Assembly (NCBI RefSeq): GCF_021012795.1
Contig: NZ_VFYU01000022.1
Location: 1 to 64,000, forward strand
Reading direction: 5' to 3'
DNA length: 64,000 nt
Origin: Psychrobacter sp. I-STPA10
GTDB taxonomy: Bacteria; Pseudomonadota; Gammaproteobacteria; Pseudomonadales; Moraxellaceae
Below are positions 56,582 through 64,000 of this stretch, piece by piece. The notes beneath the pieces are model-generated. The model ran no database searches. It saw only the letters and a list, made by a program, of their open reading frames with translations, and was not told the DNA's origin. Position 1 is the stretch's first letter, and each line of letters begins with the position of its first letter. Made by a program: the position numbers and the translations under genes.

Positions 56582-59500
56582 TTAAGGTGCAACTTCTGTC
56601 ACCACATGCTGGGCAAAGTGAGTTAATAAGTCACTCACTGTCTCAATTCGTTTTTGTGGTGTATCGAGTTTATCAGCATCACTATAACGTATCCCTGAAG
56701 CACCATTCATACGATAACGCTGTGCATCAGATTGTATCAGTTTAATAATCGCCAGTGCATCTACAGGCGTATCGGGTGCAAACTCCATGGTCACATGGCT
56801 ACTACTGGCATCTATTTTATTGATACCCAGTGGCTCAGCCTGCAAGCGCAGTTTATGAATGGCAAATAGATGCTTTGTTTGTTCAGGCAACATACCAAAA
56901 CGGTCTATCATCTCGGTACGAATGTCTATCAATGCTGCCTCATCTTCTGCATTACTAATGCGTTTATAAAATAGCAATCGCTGTGGTACATCGTGCAAAT
57001 ACTCCTCTGGTATCAATGCTGAGCAATGCAGATTAATTTCACTGGTCAAGGATAAGGGGGTGTTTAAGTTCGGCTCTTTGCCTGCTTTGATGGCTTTGGT
57101 AGCGCGCTCAAGCATGTCCATATATAGGCTAAAACCAATCGCCTGCATATTGCCACTTTGCTGCTTACCCAATATCTCCCCTGCCCCACGTATTTCTAAA
57201 TCTTCGCTTGCCAGCATAAAGCCTGCCCCCAACGTGTTGGCACGCTCAATGGCAGTGAGACGTTTTTTGGCATCGCCTTTTAGTGCTTTGAGTGACGGCA
57301 CAAGCAGATAACAATAGGCTTGATGGTGGCTACGTCCAACACGCCCACGTAGCTGATGCAGTTGGGCTAAGCCAAATTTGTCTGCTCGTTCAATGATAAT
57401 GGTATTGGCATTGGGAACATCAATGCCTGTTTCAATGATGGTGGTACACACCAGTACATTGAATTTTTTATGATAAAACTGGCTCATGACCTGCTCAAGC
57501 TGACGTTCATTCATCTGTCCATGTGCCGCCCCCACTCTTGCCTCAGGTACTAATTCTCGGATATTTTCTGCCATACGCTCAATACTGGCAACGTCATTGT
57601 GCAATATATATACTTGCCCGCCTCGCAGCAGCTCGCGCAAAATTGCCTCTTTCATCAGCACATTGGTCTTTTGCATCACAAAGGTTTTAATGGCAAGACG
57701 GCGGGCAGGTGGTGTGGCGATGATAGACATGTCACGCATACCTGATAATGCCATATTCAATGTGCGTGGTATCGGTGTTGCCGTCATAGACAGACTATCC
57801 ACATCGCTTTGAATCGCTTTAATCCGCTCTTTGTGACGCACCCCAAAACGATGCTCTTCATCAATAATCATCAAGCCCAAATTAGCAAACTTCACATCTT
57901 TTTGTAGCAGCTTATGGGTACCAATGACTATATCTACTTTACCTTCAGCCAGTTCTTGTAACACTTTATCTTGATATTTTTTACCCCCAAAGCGAGATAA
58001 CGTCTCAATACGGATTGGCCAATCGGCAAAACGGTCAATAAAGCTATCACCATGTTGTCCTGCCAGCAGTGTGGTCGGCACCAATACCGCCACTTGATAG
58101 CCACTATTAACTGCAATAAAAGCAGCACGCATGGCAACTTCAGTTTTACCAAAGCCCACATCACCACAAATCAGCCGATCCATAGGTTTGGTTTGTTTCA
58201 TATCATGGATAACCGCATCAATAGCACATGCCTGATCGGGCGTTTCTTCAAAGGCAAATTGACTGGCAAACAGCTCATATTGTGGCAAATCCACTTGAAA
58301 GTGAATGCCTTGTTTGGCAATGCGGCGGGCTTGAATATTCAGCAGCTCGGCGGCGACATCATGGATTTGCTGTAAGGCTTTTTGCTTTGCTTTGTCCCAT
58401 TTACCACTGCCTATCTTATGCAGTGGCGCAAGCGCTGGATCACCACCACTATAACGGCTAATCAATTGTAGATTTGCCACAGGCACATAAATACTGGCAT
58501 CTTCTGCATATTTCAGATGAATAAACTCTTGCTCACCCTCACCCACATCAAGAGTCATCAGCCCATGATAACGCCCAATACCATGCTCAATATGCACCAC
58601 AGGGCTGCCTTCAACCAGCTCGGTCACACTTTTTACCAAAAACTCTTCGGACACATCACTTTGACGGCGACGGCGAGTTTGCAACACTTGGCGACCAAAT
58701 AACTGAGTCTCACTAATAATGACAAACGCCGCATCTAATATTGCACCCCGCTCAATCGGAGCGATGGTTAAGCCCACAGTGGGACGCTCATTTGTACTAG
58801 AATTTGCCACCGTATGAATGGGTGCCGAGTTATCCGTTAATCTGTCTTGTAAAAATGCAGACAAGCTATCATAAGACTTAACATTTATTTTACTTTTAAA
58901 CAGCTCTAATAATATCTCACGTCGCCCTGCGGTTTCTGCCACAATCAGTATCGGCATTTGTGCATCTGTACACTGCTGCGCAAATGCCAATAAATCAGCC
59001 AATGGTTCTGCTTTTTGATGCGTTACTGGCAAGCTTGGTGGTACAGAGGTAGGTAAAATAACCTTACCTGCACCTGTACTTTGCATCAAACGTGCAGCCT
59101 CAGTTAATGATTCTGCTTGTTGTGTATCAGCAGTCGCCACCTCTAAAGTATTACCTAAAATAACCCTTGGATAGTTATTAAGATATTGATTTAATTCATT
59201 ATCAGCTAAATACAAATAAGCAGGTGCAACAATGGGTTTATCAATATCATGGCGACGCTCTTCATAACGCCGCTGAATTTGTGACCAATAATCTGCCAAT
59301 GCGGTCGGGGCATTTTCATCAATAATAAACAATGTGTCTTGCGGCAAATAAGCAAATAAATTACCCGTTTGTAGCCACTGTTGTTGCTCAAAAAATAGTG
59401 GCTGATAATACTCCAGTCCACTACTGGCAATTCCTGCCATCACATCTTTATATAGCTCAAACTTACGACTACTGGTTGTTGCAAACATCTGGGCAAAATT

Positions 59501-60310
59501 GGTGCGAAAGGTTTCTTTGCCTTCATCTAATGGGAACTCTTTGGCAGGCAATATCTGAAATTGGGTCAACTTTTTGCTGACATCGGGTAGTTTATGTAAC
59601 AACGATAGCGACTCTTTTGCCACACCAATATCTTGACCTGCCAGCAACTGAGTTAAATCTTGCTGTGTTAACGTTCGCTGTGTTTGTGGATTAAAAAAGC
59701 GAATACTATCAATTTCATCATCAAATAAATCTAAGCGTAAAGGAAACGGTTGTCCCATGGCAAAAATATCAATCACACTGCCACGTACCGCAAACTCTCC
59801 GGGCTCAAACACATTATCTACCACACGGTATCCCGCTTTGGTTAACTGCTCACGCTGCTCCTCAATATCAAACTTATCACCCACGCTCAAATCAAAATGC
59901 TGACCAATCAACCAGCTTGGCGGGGCTACTCGCTGCATTAAGGTTTGTATACTGATAAGTAAAATACCTGACGTTGGCATTTGGGTGAGCAAATGAATAC
60001 GCTCACTGACAATATCTTGGTGCGGTGACAACTCATCGTAAGTGAGCGTTTCCCAATCAGGGAACACATAAGCATCCACCCCACAAAACGCCAACTCCGT
60101 CTCAATTTGATTCAATTGATTTTGATCTTTTGCCACTACTACCTTTAAGCGATCAAAAATATCTGCTGTGGGGCAATCTGTTAGGCTAGCAAGCCACAGG
60201 CTACCAATCGCACCATAGCAAGGGGATAACCTGCGTCGCTGATTATTTGTAATAGGAAAAAGTTGCTGATTGGTCGATGAAAATATAGAAGAAAACACAG
60301 AATAGGTCAT
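56582..60310 (-). CDS. mfd: Transcription-repair coupling factor
   Basis: Removes RNA polymerase stalled at DNA damage and calls in UvrA. 1,242 aa from ATG 60310; an upstream TTG adds four residues. N-terminal UvrB-like part (QNQLNQIETELAFCGVDAYVFPDWETLTYDELSPHQDIVSERI), RNA polymerase-binding HIEHGIGRYHGL near 573, Walker A GDVGFGKTEVAMRAAF near 715, DEEH box near 816, SMTATPIPRTLNMAL, then QLRGRVGRSHHQAY and the C-terminal regulatory domain. No ribosome binding site seen. Confidence 0.97.
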   Translation of the reverse strand: MTYSVFSSIFSSTNQQLFPITNNQRRRLSPCYGAIGSLWLASLTDCPTADIFDRLKVVVAKDQNQLNQIETELAFCGVDAYVFPDWETLTYDELSPHQDIVSERIHLLTQMPTSGILLISIQTLMQRVAPPSWLIGQHFDLSVGDKFDIEEQREQLTKAGYRVVDNVFEPGEFAVRGSVIDIFAMGQPFPLRLDLFDDEIDSIRFFNPQTQRTLTQQDLTQLLAGQDIGVAKESLSLLHKLPDVSKKLTQFQILPAKEFPLDEGKETFRTNFAQMFATTSSRKFELYKDVMAGIASSGLEYYQPLFFEQQQWLQTGNLFAYLPQDTLFIIDENAPTALADYWSQIQRRYEERRHDIDKPIVAPAYLYLADNELNQYLNNYPRVILGNTLEVATADTQQAESLTEAARLMQSTGAGKVILPTSVPPSLPVTHQKAEPLADLLAFAQQCTDAQMPILIVAETAGRREILLELFKSKINVKSYDSLSAFLQDRLTDNSAPIHTVANSSTNERPTVGLTIAPIERGAILDAAFVIISETQLFGRQVLQTRRRRQSDVSEEFLVKSVTELVEGSPVVHIEHGIGRYHGLMTLDVGEGEQEFIHLKYAEDASIYVPVANLQLISRYSGGDPALAPLHKIGSGKWDKAKQKALQQIHDVAAELLNIQARRIAKQGIHFQVDLPQYELFASQFAFEETPDQACAIDAVIHDMKQTKPMDRLICGDVGFGKTEVAMRAAFIAVNSGYQVAVLVPTTLLAGQHGDSFIDRFADWPIRIETLSRFGGKKYQDKVLQELAEGKVDIVIGTHKLLQKDVKFANLGLMIIDEEHRFGVRHKERIKAIQSDVDSLSMTATPIPRTLNMALSGMRDMSIIATPPARRLAIKTFVMQKTNVLMKEAILRELLRGGQVYILHNDVASIERMAENIRELVPEARVGAAHGQMNERQLEQVMSQFYHKKFNVLVCTTIIETGIDVPNANTIIIERADKFGLAQLHQLRGRVGRSHHQAYCYLLVPSLKALKGDAKKRLTAIERANTLGAGFMLASEDLEIRGAGEILGKQQSGNMQAIGFSLYMDMLERATKAIKAGKEPNLNTPLSLTSEINLHCSALIPEEYLHDVPQRLLFYKRISNAEDEAALIDIRTEMIDRFGMLPEQTKHLFAIHKLRLQAEPLGINKIDASSSHVTMEFAPDTPVDALAIIKLIQSDAQRYRMNGASGIRYSDADKLDTPQKRIETVSDLLTHFAQHVVTEVAP

Positions 60311-61049
60311 AAATTTAATCAATTAAATTATTGAAGGGTCAGCACAAGTAAAATATGGGTAAATACATCAGATAATATAAATATCTGACTCTATTATAGA
60401 CCAAATATACCAGCCACCATAGTCATGCTACACTCATACTACTTTGTCATTACAAACTGATTGTTTTTGTTTATTAAATCCTGTCTTTGCACCTAAACTC
60501 AGATTGGCTGATTACCGCATTGTTTAGCTAAAAATCAAAATCAACCCCTTTATTGTTAAGTTTTATAAATAACAGTAATAATGCTTACAATCAAATAAAT
60601 TCGGTTTAGCTTGACAAGACTGGTCTATTTGTTACTATACTGCCAACAATAAGTAATTGTTTTTCTAGTAAGTTATAAAAAAGTTATATTAATCAATACC
60701 TTTATTACTTACCTTAGCCGCATGTTGAGTATTTAATTTTTCTTATCAATTTGCCACTGTATATAAATATTGTTTCAAGATATTGGATTTATAGAATGGT
60801 ATATATTTTCTAATAATATTGTTAATGGTATTAAACACACATTTTTATCTATGCTTTAGTACCATTTTTTCTAATGACAGCCTATTTGTGTGCAATGTAA
60901 CTATCATCAAACTTTGAACCTATACAATGGCTAAATTTCTATCTAAACATTAATCGCTGATTGCTTATCACAAGTATCAAGATAAGCGTATCAGACAGGA
61001 TTAAATGCTCAGCGTGTCTACTCAACTTACAATTGGAGGCACTTTCCTG
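60311..61049. other. Long divergent region between mfd and BCCT gene
   Basis: 739 bases, AT-rich. A rightward promoter candidate is at 60611-60641. I see no ORF with a ribosome binding site and no RNA element I can name, but the leader to the transporter is long. Confidence 0.6.
60611..60641 (+). promoter_or_regulatory. Candidate promoter of the BCCT gene
   Basis: TTGACA at 60611-60616, then TACTAT at 16-base or TATACT at 19-base spacing. The start codon is over 350 bases away. Confidence 0.5.
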
Positions 61050-62696
61050 ATGGATAATAATTCAGGTATTCCCGAAAATATTCCGCCAAAACTTATGGCG
61101 AAATTTCGTAAAAAACTTTATACCACTGATCACAAAATTGGTGAAAATAACATCTCATTTATGGGTATGGATATCCATAATCCCGTATTCCCTATCGCTG
61201 CACTGATTGTCATATTCTTTGTTATCTTTACCCTTGCTCTGCCAGAAACCGCCAATGCTTGGCTCAATGGCACAAAAAATTGGACAGTCAACACCTTTGA
61301 TTGGTTCTTTGTTTCTTCTGCCAATATTTTTGTTATTTTTTGTTTTATATTGGTCTTCTCTCCTTATGGCAAAATTCGCATTGGTGGCTTAAATGCCAAA
61401 CCCGAATTTAGTCGACCCTCATGGTTTGCCATGCTCTTTGCAGCAGGTATGGGGATTGGGCTTATGTTTTGGAGTGTCTCTGAACCCTTAGCTTATGCCA
61501 GTGGTTGGTATGGTACACCCCTAGGCATCGAAGCGGGTTCGCCTGAAGCATTTAAAGCTGCGATGGGCGCAACCATGTATCACTGGGGATTACACCCTTG
61601 GGCAATATATGCAGTCGTTGGTCTATCACTGGCATTATTTACCTTTAATTTTCGCTTTCCATTGACCATGCGCTCCGTATTTTATCCCATTTTTAAAGAA
61701 AAGACGTGGGGTGTACCAGGACATATCATTGATATTCTTGCAGTACTTGCCACTATTTTTGGTTTAGCGACCTCTCTTGGTTTGGGTGCACAACAAGCCG
61801 CAGGTGGACTAAAATACCTATTTGGCTTTGATTTGGGTGGTAATGTCCTTGAGATGATTATCATTGCTTGTGTTACGGGGATAGCAACCATCTCAGTGGT
61901 GCGTGGACTTGAAGGTGGTGTGAAGTTTTTAAGCAACCTTAATATGTTTATTGCCTTGGCATTTTTGTTATTTGTATTTTTTGTCGGCAGTTCCTTCACC
62001 CTCATCACTCAGATGTTTGAGACGGCTGTCGATTATGGCAAATACATCATACCTTTATCTAACCCATTTGGTCGCGAAGACAGTGATTTTTATCATGGCT
62101 GGACCGTCTTTTATTGGGCATGGTGGATTAGCTGGTCACCTTTTGTTGGTATGTTTATCGCCCGTATCTCTAAAGGGCGTACCGTACGTGAATTTATCAT
62201 CTCTGTAATGCTCGTACCTACCATTGTCACCATCGTTTGGATGACGGTGTTTGGTCAAACAGGACTTAGCCAATATAAAAATCATGTTGGTGAGCTAGCA
62301 AATGGTGTCACTGATGCCTCACTATCACTATTTCAAATGCTAGAACATCTACCTTTTAGCCTGATTACCTCATTGATAGCCATTGTTTTGGTACTCGTAT
62401 TTTTTGTCACTTCCTCAGATTCTGGCTCATTAGTAATCGATACCATCACCGCTGGTGGCAAACTTGAAGCGCCTGTTTCACAGCGAATATTTTGGGCAGT
62501 AGCAGAAGGTTTTATTGCCTTAGCACTACTCTATGGTGGCGGTTCAGAAGCACTAAAGACCATTCAAGCAGGTGCAGTAAGTACAGGTCTACCCTTTACC
62601 ATCGTGCTATTAGTGATGTGTGTCAGCTTATGGCTAGGACTACGACGTATTTATAAAGCTCGGGAACAGTTATTATCTGATCTAGAAAAATACTAA
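61050..62696 (+). CDS. BCCT-family transporter (choline/glycine betaine type)
   Basis: Inner-membrane symporter for a quaternary amine or related osmoprotectant. 548 aa from ATG 61050 (GGAGG ten bases upstream); ATG 61005 with AGGATTAA is the alternative and would add 15 residues. Twelve hydrophobic segments. Family signatures: FAAGMGIGLMFWSVSEPLAYA (helices with the Gly-rich turn), the Trp-rich YHGWTVFYWAWWISWSPFVGMFIARISKGRT substrate region, and FFVTSSDSGSLVID. Substrate (choline, betaine or carnitine) cannot be read from this. Short termini, so no large osmosensing domain. Confidence 0.94.
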   Translation: MDNNSGIPENIPPKLMAKFRKKLYTTDHKIGENNISFMGMDIHNPVFPIAALIVIFFVIFTLALPETANAWLNGTKNWTVNTFDWFFVSSANIFVIFCFILVFSPYGKIRIGGLNAKPEFSRPSWFAMLFAAGMGIGLMFWSVSEPLAYASGWYGTPLGIEAGSPEAFKAAMGATMYHWGLHPWAIYAVVGLSLALFTFNFRFPLTMRSVFYPIFKEKTWGVPGHIIDILAVLATIFGLATSLGLGAQQAAGGLKYLFGFDLGGNVLEMIIIACVTGIATISVVRGLEGGVKFLSNLNMFIALAFLLFVFFVGSSFTLITQMFETAVDYGKYIIPLSNPFGREDSDFYHGWTVFYWAWWISWSPFVGMFIARISKGRTVREFIISVMLVPTIVTIVWMTVFGQTGLSQYKNHVGELANGVTDASLSLFQMLEHLPFSLITSLIAIVLVLVFFVTSSDSGSLVIDTITAGGKLEAPVSQRIFWAVAEGFIALALLYGGGSEALKTIQAGAVSTGLPFTIVLLVMCVSLWLGLRRIYKAREQLLSDLEKY

Positions 62697-62723
62697 ACCA
62701 CACCACATTAAAAGCTTAGAAAA

Positions 62724-62760
62724 ACAAAACCCCAATTGATTGATTCAATTGGGGTTTTTC
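62724..62760. terminator. Bidirectional terminator between BCCT gene and rraA
   Basis: AAAACCCCAATTGA / TCAATTGGGGTTTTT stem between converging genes. Confidence 0.9.
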
Positions 62761-62819
62761 TAAGTTAATATAAATTGACCATAGTAAATATTATAATTTT
62801 TTATAAAAGAGCCATAGTC

Positions 62820-63356
62820 TTATAGCAAGGCAGTATCACTAACAATCATGCCATTATTATCTGCATAAATATATTGTCCAGAATTTACCACCATATCAGC
62901 AAAACGAATCTCAAGGTCTGTTTGACCTTCACCACGGCGAGTAGATTTACGGGGAGTACAACCAAGTGCCATCACCCCTATATCCATCTGCGCCATGTCA
63001 TCAACATCACGCACACAGCCATATACCACAACACCAGCCCAACCATTATCAATGGCAGATTGGGCAATCATATCGCCAAGTAGCGCGCAACGCATTGAGC
63101 CACCACCATCGACGACCAATACTTTACCTTCACCTTGACTGTCTTTGCCATCACTATTTAATAGCTCTTTGACTCGGCTATTGTCTTCAAAGCATTTTAC
63201 CGTCACTACCTCACCACAAAACCTATCCTTACCACCAAAACTATAAAACGTTTTGCCTTCAATATTGGCAGCACACACCTGTGCATTGGGATTGGCATCT
63301 AATAAATCACAAGTAACAAAATTATCCTTATTCATCGTCTCATTGTTTGTTGTCAT
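62820..63356 (-). CDS. rraA: RraA family protein (RNase E activity regulator A)
   Basis: RraA in E. coli inhibits RNase E; relatives are 4-hydroxy-4-methyl-2-oxoglutarate aldolases. 178 aa from ATG 63356, which has AAGGAG at the proper spacing; upstream ATGs at 63362 and 63410 were rejected. Signatures: VVDGGGSMRCALLGDMIAQSA and GVVVYGCVRDVDDMAQMDIGVMALG. Lacking experimental data, the RraA or aldolase role cannot be decided, but the gammaproteobacterial setting favours RraA. Confidence 0.92.
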   Translation of the reverse strand: MTTNNETMNKDNFVTCDLLDANPNAQVCAANIEGKTFYSFGGKDRFCGEVVTVKCFEDNSRVKELLNSDGKDSQGEGKVLVVDGGGSMRCALLGDMIAQSAIDNGWAGVVVYGCVRDVDDMAQMDIGVMALGCTPRKSTRRGEGQTDLEIRFADMVVNSGQYIYADNNGMIVSDTALL

Positions 63357-63501
63357 TACCATACTCCTTGTTTTATAACCAGTTTTATAAATACAATCTT
63401 TTATAAACATGGATTATTTATTGTTAAAGTTGTTACATCACCTAATACACCCAATTTTATCCCTTTAAAGTTAAACTAACTGTGTATAGGCAGTTAATAG
63501 T

Positions 63502-64000
63502 TTAAGACTTTATTCGTGTCATTGCCAACATTTGCTTGTTTTCTACTATTTTAACTTTTGCTGAAATTACATTTTGCTGAAATTTTTGTCTCTCATAAAG
63601 CTCATGAGCACTCATAGCCATTGCAGCAGCTACCCGCTTAGCAGAGATCGGATGCATTGATATAGACTCAGATATTAACGGTGAAACCAGCTTAAATAAA
63701 CCCTGTGACGCACTCTCTAAAGGTCTTCCTTTTCGTTTTGCTAAAATTAATGACGGTCGAAAAATAACTAACTTATCAAAACCTAGTTTTGCTAAGGCTG
63801 CTTCGGTGTCTCCTTTGACCCGATTATAAAAAAAACGGCTGTTACTATCTGCACCCATCGCAGATAAAAAGAAAAATTGTGACACATTTTTATCACGACA
63901 TAACTGAGCAAAATTGACATTCATATCATAGTCTACTTGGCGAAATGCCTCCATACTGCCCGCCTGCTTTTTGGTCGTGCCAAGACAACTAAAAGCATCT
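63502..64000 (-). CDS. NAD(P)-binding oxidoreductase (TIP30/HTATIP2-like), 5' end outside window
   Basis: Atypical short-chain dehydrogenase-like protein of unknown substrate. The frame stays open to the right edge, so an ATG at 63954 is internal; the preceding codons read CLGTTKKQAGS, the usual stretch of this family before EAFRQVDYD. Further on are FFFLSAMGADSNSRFFYNRVKGDTEAAL (the Ser and Tyr-x-x-x-Lys), FRPSLILAKRKGRPLES and the C-terminal helix. At least 165 residues are seen of about 215. Confidence 0.88.
   Translation of the reverse strand, partial: DAFSCLGTTKKQAGSMEAFRQVDYDMNVNFAQLCRDKNVSQFFFLSAMGADSNSRFFYNRVKGDTEAALAKLGFDKLVIFRPSLILAKRKGRPLESASQGLFKLVSPLISESISMHPISAKRVAAAMAMSAHELYERQKFQQNVISAKVKIVENKQMLAMTRIKS

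Noticed and set aside
1-64000. CRISPR array, prophage, toxin-antitoxin or defence island
   Set aside because: No regular spacer repeats, integrase, phage genes or paired small toxin genes were seen on either strand.

Overview
The window reads as ordinary chromosome of a low-GC gammaproteobacterium of the family Moraxellaceae, most like Psychrobacter or a close Moraxella relative. This is inferred from the whole gene set (isc operon, 180-kDa-type NAD glutamate dehydrogenase, SthA, PpsA/PpsR, a tmRNA whose tag reads ANDETYALAA) and from the AT-rich spacers. No database search was run. Almost every gene is a core metabolic or information-processing gene. I see no phage, integrative element, CRISPR array, rRNA or tRNA. 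The only mobile DNA I can support is one small MITE-like element.

Layout: 1-4431 is the 5' part (1,477 codons, minus strand) of a trimeric autotransporter adhesin with an ESPR signal region and five neck motifs; its 3' end lies outside the window. Then come a 49-aa acidic ORF, fabI, folE, a double-ATPase ABC protein, dusB and a HIT protein (4857-10455). Next are an unknown protein, ilvD, a CPA1-type antiporter, a serine beta-lactamase-like hydrolase and a small phosphatase (10817-17314). The block 17421-22558 holds a MaoC-like hydratase, a long FabG and, divergently, a thiolase. This is the same gene order and orientation I know from the mycobacterial htdX-fabG4-fadA2 locus. It is followed by the giant NAD-GDH, a WG-repeat secreted protein, a uracil permease and ppc.

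33834-41437 is an iscRSUA-hscBA-fdx iron-sulfur operon on the minus strand. It carries an extra Sel1-repeat gene between iscA and hscB, a terminator-like hairpin between hscB and hscA, and a recognisable type-1-like IscR site over the iscR promoter. After an SCP2-like membrane-anchored protein and a 132-bp MITE come hupB, ppiD, ssrA, the rpsF-rpsR-rplI operon (with a leader that looks like the S6:S18 autoregulatory RNA) and an RDD/GYF membrane protein. Then come the divergent ppsA/ppsR pair, a lipoprotein, sthA, a second HIT protein, a 33-aa acidic ORF, mfd, a BCCT transporter, rraA, and a truncated NAD(P)-binding oxidoreductase at the right edge.

A recurring feature is low-complexity, probably disordered sequence added to conserved housekeeping proteins. 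Examples are about 220 residues before the thiolase, about 100 before SthA, a Gln tract on GDH, an Asn/Asp insert in the ABC ATPase, and tails on IscR, IscU and S6. The most interesting items are the fabG4-like trio with its extended thiolase, the Sel1 gene inside the isc operon, the MITE, the duplicated 537-bp adhesin module, and two small acidic ORFs with their own ribosome binding sites and terminators. I did not find a convincing wholly new multi-gene system.
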